From Burkholderia sp. PAMC 26561 (GTDB lineage: Bacteria; Pseudomonadota; Gammaproteobacteria; Burkholderiales; Burkholderiaceae), in the NCBI RefSeq assembly GCF_001557535.2, contig NZ_CP014306.1:1550001-1614000 (forward strand): a stretch of DNA of 64,000 bases, written 5' to 3'. The position numbers were made by a program, and so were the translations under genes. How positions within the stretch are numbered: the stretch's first letter is position 1; each line of letters begins with the position of its first letter. Of this stretch, positions 20,314 to 32,560 are shown piece by piece. The notes below the pieces were generated by a model. That model was not told where the DNA came from, ran no database searches, and saw nothing but the letters and a program-made list of their open reading frames with translations.

Positions 20314-21008
20314 GGCTGCGGCGATCCTTGCAACGTGTTGGACGGGGTGAGCTTGGCCGGCCCGCCGGTCAGCGGTGCGGCACCGCCGTTGCGCGGCGCG
20401 AGCATGGCGCGGACACGGCCGGTCGGGTTGCCCGGACCCGCGACGTCCTTGCCGGCTTTCGCCGTGTAGAAGTCCTTTTGCCCGTCATAGGTGATCACGC
20501 TGCCGTGCACTTCGTCCTGAATCTTGGTCAGCCCGACCAGGCGGCGCACGACCGCGCGCGTGGTGAGCGTGGTGAGATCCTGCTTGCCGTCGTAGTCGAT
20601 CCGCACGGCATTGCCTTCGATGTATTCATCCAGGCCGTCGCGTTTCTGGCGGAAATACGAGAGATTGTTGCCCGTTGACGTGCCGGTGGCGTACTGATAA
20701 CCCTGCGGGTCCTGCGTCACTTCCACGCGATCAGCCTTGATGATGATCGTGCCTTTGGTCGCGACCACGTTACCCGTGAAGATGTTGACCTGCTTCAGGT
20801 CGTCATAGGTCATGTTTTCGGCCGAGATGTTCAGCGGTTTGTCGCTGTCGGCGCGTTCGGCATGTGCGGCCGGGGCGAAACCTGCCAGCGGCAATGCCAC
20901 GCAGGCTGCCGCCATCCCGAATTGCATGAGGCGTGCGGCGCGGCGCATAAACGCAGTGCGCGCTGCTCGCAGACGGCCTGGTTCGGGTCGGAGAAACGGT
21001 TTGTTCAT
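20310..21008 (-). CDS. lptA: LPS transport periplasmic protein LptA
   Basis: A 232-residue periplasmic bridge protein of the Lpt system. A basic N-terminus and hydrophobic stretch ending APAAHAE form a signal peptide (residues about 20-50). The OstA/LptA beta-jellyroll core follows (ISAENMTYDDLKQVNIFTGN, VVATKGTIIIKADRVEV, YIEGNAVRIDYDG). The C-terminal tail is rich in Gly, Pro and Arg and is longer than in E. coli. It lies between lptC and lptB in one operon. Confidence 0.93.
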   Translation of the reverse strand: MNKPFLRPEPGRLRAARTAFMRRAARLMQFGMAAACVALPLAGFAPAAHAERADSDKPLNISAENMTYDDLKQVNIFTGNVVATKGTIIIKADRVEVTQDPQGYQYATGTSTGNNLSYFRQKRDGLDEYIEGNAVRIDYDGKQDLTTLTTRAVVRRLVGLTKIQDEVHGSVITYDGQKDFYTAKAGKDVAGPGNPTGRVRAMLAPRNGGAAPLTGGPAKLTPSNTLQGSPQP

Positions 21009-21056
21009 GCAGTCACACTTGAATGGATTAAGCGCAATTCGTCGGAACTGCCGGGT

Positions 21057-21653
21057 TTATTTGGACGAGTTGTTCAGGGTTGAGGCGGCAATCTGGCCGC
21101 GTACCGTCCCGAAGAGCTTCATTACCCGGGTCGCGTTGTTGTAGTTCATGCCGTCGCCCGTCATCACCGACGGACCGCGCTGAAGTTTAACCGGCTTTTC
21201 TGTTTCGATGACATCGTCGTTCACCAGGATCCGGAAGTGCTCGGAATCCGCGGTCATCTGCGGGTCGCCAAAGCCGGCCACGCGCAACAGGTGGGCGTTT
21301 TCGTACAAATCGACGATCGATACATCGCCGTTCACCGTCCCGCGCTCCGAAGTCGCCGTAACTGTTGGCCGCAGCGGCTGGAACATGCGCATGGCGGGCT
21401 TCACCAGGTCGCTGTTTTCGTCGTCTTCGTAATGCACCATCGATATGGCTGTCAGCCGGTACTGCGTCGTGCCGGTGGTATCGAGTTCGGAGACGGAGAA
21501 ATTATTGGCGAAATAGTCGGGCGCGTGTTCTTTCGGACGCTCGGGTGTTTGCGCCGGCGGCAGCGTGGCCTGCAGCAGCCAGTACGTGATGCCGGCAAGC
21601 GCCGCCATGGCGACGAGCGGCAAAAGTGAAGTGAGTTTGGTCGGGCGCGCCAT
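21057..21653 (-). CDS. lptC: LPS export protein LptC
   Basis: A 198-residue bitopic inner-membrane protein. It has one N-terminal membrane anchor (LLPLVAMAALAGITYWLL, residues about 9-27) followed by a periplasmic LptC/YrbK jellyroll domain (DYFANNFSVSELDTTGTTQYRLTA, GNGDVSIVDLYENA-like segment, MTGDGMNYNNATRVMKLFG). It recruits LptA to LptB2FG. It is five bases downstream of kdsC, in the same operon. Confidence 0.92.
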   Translation of the reverse strand: MARPTKLTSLLPLVAMAALAGITYWLLQATLPPAQTPERPKEHAPDYFANNFSVSELDTTGTTQYRLTAISMVHYEDDENSDLVKPAMRMFQPLRPTVTATSERGTVNGDVSIVDLYENAHLLRVAGFGDPQMTADSEHFRILVNDDVIETEKPVKLQRGPSVMTGDGMNYNNATRVMKLFGTVRGQIAASTLNNSSK

Positions 21654-21658
21654 GATCT

Positions 21659-22222
21659 TCAGGCTCCCATAGCCGCTGCAAGCAGGCCGTCATAACGATC
21701 TTGCGCGCGCAGGATGGCGTCGCAGACTTCGCGCACCGCGCCTTCGCCGCCGCGTTTCGATGCCGCGAAGTGCACGCGCTGCAGCACTTCCGCATGCGCG
21801 TTGGCGGGCGCCGCGGCGAAACCGCAGAGGCGCATGACGGCGAGATCGGGCCAGTCGTCGCCCATGTAGCCGCATTCAGTCGCCGCGATGCCGGTGGTAT
21901 GCAGGAGTTCGGCGAGCGCGATGGTTTTATCGGCGACGCCCTGGTGGAGGTGCGTGATACCGAGTTCGCCCGCGCGCGCCGCGACAATGCCGGAGTTGCG
22001 GCCGGTGATGATCGCGGTCTGCACGCCGACCGATTGCAGCATCTTCACGCCGTGGCCATCGAGTGAATTGAAGGATTTCATGGCGTCGCCGGCGGCGGTG
22101 AAGAAGAGGCTGCCGTCTGTGAAAACGCCGTCGATGTCGAAAATCATCAGCTTCACGCGGCCCGCGCGCTCATGCGCGTCTTCGGTTGCGGCAATATCCG
22201 GCGTGAAAGACAAGGTCGACAT
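21659..22222 (-). CDS. kdsC: 3-deoxy-D-manno-octulosonate 8-phosphate phosphatase
   Basis: A 187-residue HAD phosphatase of the C0 (cap-less) class that makes Kdo from Kdo-8-phosphate. The catalytic motif I is MIFDIDGVFTDGSLFF; motif II region AIITGRNS; motif III/IV ECGYMGDDWPDLAVM. Its ATG overlaps the kdsD stop by one base, showing coupled translation of two consecutive steps of Kdo synthesis. Confidence 0.95.
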   Translation of the reverse strand: MSTLSFTPDIAATEDAHERAGRVKLMIFDIDGVFTDGSLFFTAAGDAMKSFNSLDGHGVKMLQSVGVQTAIITGRNSGIVAARAGELGITHLHQGVADKTIALAELLHTTGIAATECGYMGDDWPDLAVMRLCGFAAAPANAHAEVLQRVHFAASKRGGEGAVREVCDAILRAQDRYDGLLAAAMGA

Positions 22223-23205
22223 CAGATTACCTTCTTGGAAAAGAGGTCATGCATGTTCAGGGCGCCGATCAGGATCGCGTTTTTATCGACGACCAGCATC
22301 TGATTGATGCGATAACGCTCCATCAGTTCCACCGCTTCCACCGCGAGATGGTCCGGACCGATGGTTTGCGGATGACGCGTCATCACGTCCGCCAGCGGCA
22401 GCGCGCGGAAGTCGCCATCGCGCTGGAGAATGCGGCGGAGGTCGCCATCGGTGAAAATGCCTTCGACGTGGTTCTTCGTGTTGACCACGGCCGTCATGCC
22501 CATGCGCTTCGCGGTGATCTGGAACAGGGCGTCGGACACGGTGGCGTCGAGCGACACCACAGGCACTTCCGGTCCGATGCGCATCACGTCGCGTACATAA
22601 GTCAGCAGGCGCCGGCCGAGCGCGCCGCCAGGATGCGAGCGCGCGAAGTCGTCCGGGCCGAAGCCGCGTGCGTCGAGCACGGCGACCGCGAGCGCGTCGC
22701 TCAGCGCGAGAACCGCGGTCGTGCTGGCGGTTGGCGAGAGGTTCATCGGGCACGCTTCCTTGTCGACATGTGCGTTCAGATGCACGTCGGCGAGTTTAGC
22801 GAGACTGGATTCGGGGCTTCCCGTGATGGCGATCAGCTTGGCGCCGAGGCGCTTGATGATCGGCAGAATGGCGACGAGTTCAGAAGTTTCGCCAGAGTTC
22901 GATAACGCGATAAACACGTCATCAGCGGTTACCATGCCAAGATCACCGTGGCTGGCTTCCGCCGGATGAACGAAGAAACCGGGCGTGCCGGTGCTCGCGA
23001 GCGTAGCCGCGAATTTGCGGGCAATGTGCCCGGATTTTCCGATGCCCGAAACCACCACGCGGCCCTTGCATCCGAGCAGGAATTCGACGGCGCCGGTGAA
23101 GTTGTCATCGAGTTGAGCGGACAGGCCTCGAACAGCGTCGGCTTCAATTTCGAGCACGGTGCGAGCCAGCGCGAGTGCCCGGTCGCCATTGATTTTCGCT
23201 ATCAT
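22222..23205 (-). CDS. kdsD: D-arabinose 5-phosphate isomerase
   Basis: A 327-residue enzyme interconverting ribulose 5-phosphate and arabinose 5-phosphate, the first committed Kdo step. The N-terminal SIS domain has VVVSGIGKSGHIARKFAATLASTG, HPAEASHGDLGMV and ALSNSGET. Two C-terminal CBS domains follow (DVMRIGPEVPVVSLDAT and DVMTRHPQTIGPDHL). It is first in the leftward kdsD-kdsC-lptCAB run and divergent from the antiporter gene. Confidence 0.95.
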   Translation of the reverse strand: MIAKINGDRALALARTVLEIEADAVRGLSAQLDDNFTGAVEFLLGCKGRVVVSGIGKSGHIARKFAATLASTGTPGFFVHPAEASHGDLGMVTADDVFIALSNSGETSELVAILPIIKRLGAKLIAITGSPESSLAKLADVHLNAHVDKEACPMNLSPTASTTAVLALSDALAVAVLDARGFGPDDFARSHPGGALGRRLLTYVRDVMRIGPEVPVVSLDATVSDALFQITAKRMGMTAVVNTKNHVEGIFTDGDLRRILQRDGDFRALPLADVMTRHPQTIGPDHLAVEAVELMERYRINQMLVVDKNAILIGALNMHDLFSKKVI

Positions 23206-23384
23206 GCGCGGAGTATATCAAAGGCACCTTTATGCCGCGCCGGACGTGGCTGACGGGCTTTTGCCCGCCGCTTTTTCCGCGCTCATCCGCCCACGCAGGT
23301 CGGGCTTCCAGTTGCGCTGGTCGACAACCCGGCGCTTGGATGAAGCCGATCCGCAATCCAACGACCAACGAGGATTCCAGACGG

Positions 23385-25388
23385 ATGACTTCTCCGCTTG
23401 AAATGACGTTGCTGCTACTGCTGTGTTCGGTGGTCGGCGTCGTCGTGTTCCGCTTTTTCAACCTGCCGCCCATGTTGGGCTATCTGGCGGTGGGAATCAT
23501 TGTCGGGCCGCATGCCGCGGGCATTGCGCCGGACAGCGAGCGCGCCCAGCATCTCGCTGAATTTGGCGTCGTGTTCCTGATGTTTTCCATCGGGCTCGAG
23601 TTTTCGTTATCGAAATTGAGATCGATGCGCAGGATTGTGTTCGGACTCGGCGCAAGCCAGGTCGGCGGGACGATCCTCCTTGCGCTGCTGTTTGGCTGGA
23701 TTGCGAACTTCTTCACCGATATGTCGTGGGAAGCGAGCATTGCGCTTGGCGGCGCGTTGTCCATGTCGTCGACCGCGATCGTGTCGAAAATGCTCGCCGA
23801 ACGGCTCGAACTCGAATCCGAGCACGGCCGCAACATCTTCGGCGTGCTGTTGTTCCAGGATCTGGCCGTAGTGCCGCTGCTGATCATCATTGCGGCATTT
23901 GGCAACGGAAATTCAAAGGAACTGGCGTTCTGGCTCGCGATTGCGGCCGTAAAAATCGTGGTCGCGTTGACCGTGTTGCTGTTCGTCGGCCAGAAGTTCA
24001 TGACGCGCTGGTTCAACATCGTGGCACGCCGGCGGTCGCAAGAACTCTTCATGCTGAACTTGCTGCTGGTGACGCTCGGCGCTGCGTTCATCACCGATAA
24101 ATTCGGCTTGTCGCTCGCGCTCGGCGCTTTCATCGCGGGGATGCTGATTGCCGAGACGCCTTACCGGCATCAGGTGGAAGAGGACATCAAGCCGTTTCGC
24201 GACGTGCTGCTGGGTCTTTTCTTCGTGACCACCGGCATGCTGCTCAATCCGCGTGTGATCTGGGAGCATCCGTTTCTCGTGGCCGGATTTTTCGTCGTGC
24301 CGATCCTGCTCAAGGCCGTGATGATCACCGGACTTGCACGGCTTTTCGGCTCACCGCCGGGTGTGGCAATGCGCACCGGCCTGAATCTGGCGCAAGCCGG
24401 CGAATTCGGTTTCGTGCTGTTGAACCTGATCCTCGATAAACATCTTGTCGAGCCCGTCTTGCTGCAGGCCATTCTTTCGTCGATGCTGCTTTCCATGCTC
24501 GCCGCGCCGTTCATCATCCAGAATGCCGACCGGATCGTGCTGCGGCTTTCATCGACGGAATGGTTGCGGCAATCGTTGCAAATGACGCGGATCGCGACGC
24601 AGAGCATCAAGCAGAGCGGTCACGTGATCATCTGCGGGTACGGCCGCGCGGGGCAGAATCTGGCGCGGATGCTGGAGCACGAGGGCTTGTCCTACGTGGC
24701 ACTCGACCTGGATCCGGATCGCGTGGCGGCAGCGGCGGCGGCCGGCGAAAGCGTGGTGTACGGCGATGCGGGGCGGCGCGAGGCGCTGGTCGCGGCAGGT
24801 TTGCATCGCGCGGCGACGGTTGCCATCACGTTCGCCAACACGCCTTCCGCGTTGCGCGTGCTGCACAGCATTCACGAACTCGAACCGACCTTGCCGACCA
24901 TCGTGCGTACCGTCGATGACGCCGATCTCGAGAAGCTGATTGCATCGGGCGCGACTGAAGTGATTCCTGAAATCGTGGAAGGCAGCCTGATGCTCGCCTC
25001 CCACACGCTCGTGCTGATGGGCGTGCCGATGCGCCGGGTGGTGCGGCGCGTGGAAGAAATGCGCGATGAGCGTTACAGCTTGCTGCGCGGATATTTTCAC
25101 GGCGCGGACGATTCCGACGACGAAGAACGCCGCGAGCAGGTGCGGCTACAATCGGTTCCCGTCGATGAAAACGCCGACGCCGTAGGCCGTACGCTCGACG
25201 AACTCGGGCTCGTGGAGGACGGCGTGGAAGTGACGGCGATCCGGCGTCACGGCATTCGCGGCGTGGCCCCCGATCCTGACACCAAGCTGCGTGCAAGCGA
25301 TATTGTCGTGCTGCGCGGTTTGCCTGAAGCGCTGCAGCGGGCCGAAGAACGGCTGTCGCGCAATCGCCGTGCGGGCGCGGTAGCCTGA
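23385..25388 (+). CDS. CPA2 monovalent cation:proton antiporter with TrkA-N domain (KefB/YbaL-like)
   Basis: A 667-residue inner-membrane antiporter. About 12 membrane helices form the Na+/H+ exchanger domain (FNLPPMLGYLAVGIIVGPHAAG, MSSTAIVSKML). A Rossmann TrkA-N domain (HVIICGYGRAGQNLARML, residues about 410-530) and a TrkA-C domain near the C-terminus follow. I chose ATG 23385, which begins just before the first membrane helix and is preceded by AGGATT. Known relatives exchange K+ for protons under nucleotide or glutathione control. Confidence 0.9.
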   Translation: MTSPLEMTLLLLLCSVVGVVVFRFFNLPPMLGYLAVGIIVGPHAAGIAPDSERAQHLAEFGVVFLMFSIGLEFSLSKLRSMRRIVFGLGASQVGGTILLALLFGWIANFFTDMSWEASIALGGALSMSSTAIVSKMLAERLELESEHGRNIFGVLLFQDLAVVPLLIIIAAFGNGNSKELAFWLAIAAVKIVVALTVLLFVGQKFMTRWFNIVARRRSQELFMLNLLLVTLGAAFITDKFGLSLALGAFIAGMLIAETPYRHQVEEDIKPFRDVLLGLFFVTTGMLLNPRVIWEHPFLVAGFFVVPILLKAVMITGLARLFGSPPGVAMRTGLNLAQAGEFGFVLLNLILDKHLVEPVLLQAILSSMLLSMLAAPFIIQNADRIVLRLSSTEWLRQSLQMTRIATQSIKQSGHVIICGYGRAGQNLARMLEHEGLSYVALDLDPDRVAAAAAAGESVVYGDAGRREALVAAGLHRAATVAITFANTPSALRVLHSIHELEPTLPTIVRTVDDADLEKLIASGATEVIPEIVEGSLMLASHTLVLMGVPMRRVVRRVEEMRDERYSLLRGYFHGADDSDDEERREQVRLQSVPVDENADAVGRTLDELGLVEDGVEVTAIRRHGIRGVAPDPDTKLRASDIVVLRGLPEALQRAEERLSRNRRAGAVA

Positions 25389-25406
25389 CGTTTTTCCGGA
25401 GAGATC

Positions 25407-25982
25407 ATGTCCTCATTCGCGGCGCCTTCGGCGTCCTCTTTGTCCGAAGCCACCGCTTTCATTCGCGAGCGAATCCGCACCGTCCCGGACTGGCCGCAGC
25501 CCGGCGTGCAATTCCGCGATATCACGCCTGTGCTGCAGGACCGGCGCGCGTTGCGCACGTTGATCGATTTGCTGGTGCAGCGCTATATAGATGCAGATAT
25601 CGATACGGTCGCCGGGCTGGATGCGCGCGGTTTCATCATCGGGCCGATCCTCGCCTATGAGCTGAGTCTTGGTTTCGTGCCGATCCGCAAGAAAGGCAAG
25701 CTGCCGTACAAGACGCTGTCGCAGTCTTACGAGCTCGAATACGGCAGCGCGACGGTCGAAATCCACGAGGACGCGTGCAAGCCAGGGGACCGCGTGGTGC
25801 TCGTGGATGACCTGATTGCAACGGGCGGCACGATGATGGCCGGCAAGATCCTGCTGGAGCGCCTGGGCGCGGAAGTGGTGGAGGGCGCGGCGATCATCGA
25901 TTTGCCGGCGCTCGGCGGTTCGAAGCTTTTGCGCGATTCCGGCCTGCCTCTGTTCACCGTTTGCGAATTCGACGGTCATTGA
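25407..25982 (+). CDS. apt: Adenine phosphoribosyltransferase
   Basis: A 191-residue purine salvage enzyme converting adenine and PRPP to AMP. It has [20 protein letters not shown] at the N-terminus, [18 protein letters not shown], and the PRPP loop [27 protein letters not shown] ribosome site lies before the ATG, 18 bp after the antiporter stop, so the two may be cotranscribed. Confidence 0.95.
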   Translation: MSSFAAPSASSLSEATAFIRERIRTVPDWPQPGVQFRDITPVLQDRRALRTLIDLLVQRYIDADIDTVAGLDARGFIIGPILAYELSLGFVPIRKKGKLPYKTLSQSYELEYGSATVEIHEDACKPGDRVVLVDDLIATGGTMMAGKILLERLGAEVVEGAAIIDLPALGGSKLLRDSGLPLFTVCEFDGH

Positions 25983-25999
25983 CTGGAGCGTTTCGAACC

Positions 26000-26614
26000 A
26001 TGCCAAATTTCCTTTTGTTCCTGGCCGCGTCCATTGCGATAACGGCGGCTCCCGGTCCCGATAACCTGCAGGTGCTCGCACGCGGCATTTCGCAGGGACG
26101 TGCAGCCGGACTTGTCGCGGCGCTTGGTTTTGCAGCAGGCATTTCGTTTCATACGACGCTTGCAGCGCTTGGCGTGGCAGCGTTGCTGAAATCGTCGCCG
26201 ATTGCGTTCCAGGCCGTGAAGCTCGCCGGCGCGGCGTATCTGATCTGGATTGGCATCAAGGCGATCCGGAGCAAGGGTTTGTCGAGCGCGCACGAACGGC
26301 CGAGCCAGCCGCTCACGACCGTGTTCCGGCAGAGCGTGGTCGGCAATCTGCTGAACCCGAAAGTGACGTTGTTTTTCATCGTGTTCCTGCCGCAGTTCGT
26401 GAATCCGCATGGTGCGCAAAGCGTGATGCTGCAGATGTTCGAACTGGGCGGCGTGTTCATGCTGCAGACGGTCGTGGTGTTCTCGGTGTTTGGCGTGGCC
26501 GCGGGAATGATCGGCGCGTATCTGAAGCGTCGCCCGAAAGTCGGCGTGTGGCTCGACCGGCTGGCGGGCGCGACGTTCATCGGGCTGGGGATTCGGGTGG
26601 CGCTGAAGGATTAG
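26000..26614 (+). CDS. LysE/RhtB-family exporter
   Basis: A 204-residue inner-membrane protein with about six hydrophobic helices. It begins MPNFLLFLAASIAITAAPGPDNLQVLARGISQG, the RhtB/LysE hallmark with PGPD, and has VVGNLLNPKVTLFFIVFLPQFV in the middle. Members export amino acids such as homoserine, threonine or leucine; the substrate cannot be told. The ATG at 26000 lies 17 bp after apt. Confidence 0.9.
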   Translation: MPNFLLFLAASIAITAAPGPDNLQVLARGISQGRAAGLVAALGFAAGISFHTTLAALGVAALLKSSPIAFQAVKLAGAAYLIWIGIKAIRSKGLSSAHERPSQPLTTVFRQSVVGNLLNPKVTLFFIVFLPQFVNPHGAQSVMLQMFELGGVFMLQTVVVFSVFGVAAGMIGAYLKRRPKVGVWLDRLAGATFIGLGIRVALKD

Positions 26615-26686
26615 GCGCTCGCCTGCGCAGGGCCAACGAGCCTGCCCTTGTACAATTCCAGCCTTTGCGCCGCCGGAGGCCCCGTA

Positions 26687-27532
26687 ATGACCTTGCCCGC
26701 GATCATCGCAGCGCGCCGTTTCGATGCTTCCGCGCATCTGCCGTTTAATATCGCCGATGAGCGGGTCGGCTGGATTCGCCGCGCCGACGCATCAGCGTTG
26801 AAATCGTGGCCTGACGTGTTCGAATTCACCGAAGCCGCGATTCATCTTGCAGCCTCCTTCAATACGCTGGAATCCCGTAGCGCGGCGCTTGGCGCGGTTA
26901 TCGGCATGCTCGCCGCCGATGGCCGCATCCCCGGCTGGCGCAACGAAACCTACGCAATCCGCAATACCTTCGATGCCGAGCCGCTGGCGTTCATCGAAAG
27001 GGCGGCGTCGCGGTTCTTCGGCACAATGACGTACGCGGTGCATTTGAACGGCATCGTGGAAGAGCCGGGCCGGGCGCCCAACCTCTGGATCGCGCGCCGC
27101 AGCGAAACCAAAGCAACCGATCCGGGCATGCTCGACAACGTGGTGGCGGGCGGTATCGGCTGGGGGATGGGGATCAAGGAAACGCTCGTGAAGGAATGCT
27201 GGGAAGAGGCTGGCATGCCGCCGGAACTGGCCGCGAACGCCACGCGCGGGCGCATCTTCCACGTGCTGCAATCGCTGCCCGAAGGCACGCAAGCCGAGCA
27301 GATCTACGTTTTCGACCTCGCGCTGCCGGTGGATTTCGCGCCGCGCAATCAGGACGGCGAAGTTGGCGAACACAGACTTGCTCGAATCGATGAAGTCGCG
27401 CGCTGGATCGAAGAAGGTTCCATGACCGTGGATGCAAGTCTTGCCACGCTCGACCTCTTGCTGCGCCGCCAATGGATCGATGAAGACGCGTGCGCAGGCA
27501 TGCAGGCGGTGTTCTCGCCGCCACTGCTGTGA
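26687..27532 (+). CDS. Nudix hydrolase with DUF4743-type N-terminal domain
   Basis: A 281-residue protein. The N-terminal half (residues 1-120) matches the DUF4743 type seen before Nudix domains (FNIADERVGWIRR). The C-terminal half carries a Nudix box, GGIGWGMGIKETLVKECWEEAG, where the REUXEE core is KECWEEAG. Plant and bacterial relatives act on thiamine-diphosphate analogues or other nucleoside diphosphates; substrate inferred only. ATG 26687 has a GGAGG site; the longer reading lacks one. Confidence 0.82.
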   Translation: MTLPAIIAARRFDASAHLPFNIADERVGWIRRADASALKSWPDVFEFTEAAIHLAASFNTLESRSAALGAVIGMLAADGRIPGWRNETYAIRNTFDAEPLAFIERAASRFFGTMTYAVHLNGIVEEPGRAPNLWIARRSETKATDPGMLDNVVAGGIGWGMGIKETLVKECWEEAGMPPELAANATRGRIFHVLQSLPEGTQAEQIYVFDLALPVDFAPRNQDGEVGEHRLARIDEVARWIEEGSMTVDASLATLDLLLRRQWIDEDACAGMQAVFSPPLL

Positions 27533-27556
27533 AATATTTTAAAGGAGTATCGGTTA

Positions 27557-28426
27557 ATGTCGACCGAACATAGTTTTATCTTGAAGTTGTCGTGTCCTGA
27601 TCGTCCGGGAATCGTGCATGCCGTGTCGGGATTCTTGTTCGATCTCGGCAGCAACATCCTGGACTCCGCGCAGTTCGGCGACAGCCACACCGGCGAGTTC
27701 TTCATGCGCGTGCATTTCCAGCAAGTCGGCGGCGATCCGGGACTGGAAGCATTGCGGACATCGTTCGGTTCACTCGCCGATCAGTTCGGCATGAAGTGGG
27801 AACTGCACGACGCATCGGTCAAGCCGCGTGTGATGATCATGGTGTCGAAGATCGGGCATTGCCTGAACGACTTGCTGTTCCGCTATCGCACGGGGCAACT
27901 CGGGATCGAGATTCCGGCGATCGTTTCGAATCATCGCGAGTTCTATCAGCTTGCCGCGAGTTATGACGTGCCGTTTCATCATTTGCCGCTGATGGCGTCG
28001 ACGCCTGAAGCCAAGGCGTCGCAGGAAGCGCGCGTGCTGGAAATCGTCGATCAGCACAAGATCGATCTCGTCGTACTCGCGCGATACATGCAAATCCTGT
28101 CGCCGGAACTGTGCGCCGCGCTCAATGGCCGGGCGATCAACATCCACCACTCGTTCCTGCCGAGTTTCAAGGGCGCGAAGCCGTATTACCAGGCGTTCGA
28201 TCGCGGCGTAAAGCTGATCGGCGCCACTGCTCATTACGTGACGACGGATCTCGATGAAGGTCCGATCATTGAACAGGAAGTCGAGCGCGTGGACCACAGC
28301 ATGGCGCCGGATCAGTTGACGGCAATCGGCCGTGACGTGGAATGCGTGACGCTGGCGCGTGCGGTGCGCTGGCACGTCGAGCACAGGATCGTGCTGAACG
28401 GCAGCAAGACGGTGGTGTTCAAGTAA
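27557..28426 (+). CDS. purU: Formyltetrahydrofolate deformylase
   Basis: A 289-residue enzyme hydrolysing 10-formyl-THF to formate and THF, balancing one-carbon pools. An N-terminal ACT domain (HSFILKLSCPDRPGIVHAVSGFL) is followed by a formyltransferase fold with VVLARYMQILSPELC, INIHHSFLPSFKGAKPYYQAF (catalytic His-Asp region) and ATAHYVTTDLDEGPII. AAAGGAGT precedes the ATG. It is convergent with the AI-2E gene, with a hairpin between. Confidence 0.95.
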   Translation: MSTEHSFILKLSCPDRPGIVHAVSGFLFDLGSNILDSAQFGDSHTGEFFMRVHFQQVGGDPGLEALRTSFGSLADQFGMKWELHDASVKPRVMIMVSKIGHCLNDLLFRYRTGQLGIEIPAIVSNHREFYQLAASYDVPFHHLPLMASTPEAKASQEARVLEIVDQHKIDLVVLARYMQILSPELCAALNGRAINIHHSFLPSFKGAKPYYQAFDRGVKLIGATAHYVTTDLDEGPIIEQEVERVDHSMAPDQLTAIGRDVECVTLARAVRWHVEHRIVLNGSKTVVFK

Positions 28427-28437
28427 ATCGAATAGCT

Positions 28438-28463
28438 GGCGGAGATCGCATTGAATCTCCGCC
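28438..28463. terminator. Bidirectional hairpin between purU and the AI-2E gene
   Basis: A 9-bp perfect stem (GGCGGAGAT at 28438-28446 with ATCTCCGCC at 28455-28463) lies in the 48-bp gap between converging genes. No strong U-tract is seen. Confidence 0.55.
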
Positions 28464-28474
28464 GGTTCCGCGAT

Positions 28475-29548
28475 TTAAACCAGCCTCAAATAAACCAGTT
28501 CGCGCTTGATATAAGCATAAAAAATCGGCGCGGCAATCACGCCTGGAAGGCCGAACGCGGCTTCCATCGCAAGCATTGCCAGCAGCAATTCCCACGCGCG
28601 TGCTTCAATCTGCCCGCCAATGATCCGTGCATTCAGGAAATATTCCAGCTTGTGAATGACGATCAAGAACGCGAGCGATGCCACCGCCGTTCCAAACGAC
28701 ACGGAAAGGGAGATCGCGACAATCAGCGCGTTGGAAATCAGATTCCCGATCACCGGCAGCAATCCGACGATAAACGTCACCATCACCAGCGTCTTGGACA
28801 ACGGTAGCCGCTCGTGAAAGACCGGCAGCGCGACCAGCAAATACAGCGCGGTGAATGCCGCGTTGATGGCGGAAATCTTCACCTGCGCGAAAACGATCCG
28901 GCGAAATGCCTCTGAGAACCGCGTCACGCGCGTGACAAGCGCGGTGGAAAGCGGCAGCCGATGCGTGGTCCGGGGCGCGCCCACTGCGATGATCGCGCCG
29001 ATGATCATACCGATCAGCACATGCCCGAAACCCCGCGCCGCGTCTTTTCCGCCTTGCTGCAGCATGGCGGCGTGCTTCTGCATCAGGTCGGTCGCCTTGT
29101 CCTTCATCTGCTCGGCGTCGACGGGAAGGTAATTCGCAATCCAGTCCGGCACCTGCAGACGCGCATGCGACGTGATCATCATGAGTTGATCGAGGAGCTT
29201 CTGGACGCTCGGAACATCGCGCTGAAAATGGTCGATGGTCGCAACCGTCGCACCGGCGAGGCCGCCCACGATCACCACCGCCAGGATCACGACCGCGACC
29301 CAGCGGGCGCGCCCGCTCGTCATGGTTTTTTCGATGACCGGCGCAATGGTGTGCACGAGCTGAAACACGAGCATGCCCGCCAGCAGCGCGCCGAGCAGTT
29401 GCAGATGCAGAACGGCGAACATGCCGGCGAATGCGGCGATATAACTGCCGATCTCAACCGCCGACAGCTTGGGCATGCTCATATCGCTCGTCAGCCGCAC
29501 GGGCCGGACTGCGGGCCTGTTCTCGGCCGCTTCGTTGCGCTTAGCCAT
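28475..29548 (-). CDS. AI-2E/PerM-family membrane transporter
   Basis: A 357-residue inner-membrane protein of the AI-2E (PerM/TqsA) family, with about eight hydrophobic segments and the typical C-terminal half (VTFIVGLLPVIGNLISNALIVAISLS, YFLNARIIGGQIEARAWELLLAMLAMEAAFGLPGVIAAPIFYAYIK in pieces). Members export diverse small molecules, sometimes the AI-2 signal or Na+/H+; the substrate is unknown here. It is downstream of uvrA on the same strand with an 88-bp gap. Confidence 0.88.
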   Translation of the reverse strand: MAKRNEAAENRPAVRPVRLTSDMSMPKLSAVEIGSYIAAFAGMFAVLHLQLLGALLAGMLVFQLVHTIAPVIEKTMTSGRARWVAVVILAVVIVGGLAGATVATIDHFQRDVPSVQKLLDQLMMITSHARLQVPDWIANYLPVDAEQMKDKATDLMQKHAAMLQQGGKDAARGFGHVLIGMIIGAIIAVGAPRTTHRLPLSTALVTRVTRFSEAFRRIVFAQVKISAINAAFTALYLLVALPVFHERLPLSKTLVMVTFIVGLLPVIGNLISNALIVAISLSVSFGTAVASLAFLIVIHKLEYFLNARIIGGQIEARAWELLLAMLAMEAAFGLPGVIAAPIFYAYIKRELVYLRLV

Positions 29549-29636
29549 GAATCCTTCGGTCTCCTGCCGCGAACGGGTTATAGAGTGCTACGGCCCGAAG
29601 GCGGGCCGGCTCGTGCTTGGCATTTGTGCGTGTACG

Positions 29637-32510
<2,874 letters not shown>

Positions 32511-32560
32511 GAATCCGGGCGGAAAGTAAGGGGGCTAAACCTGCTACTATAACGACTTTT

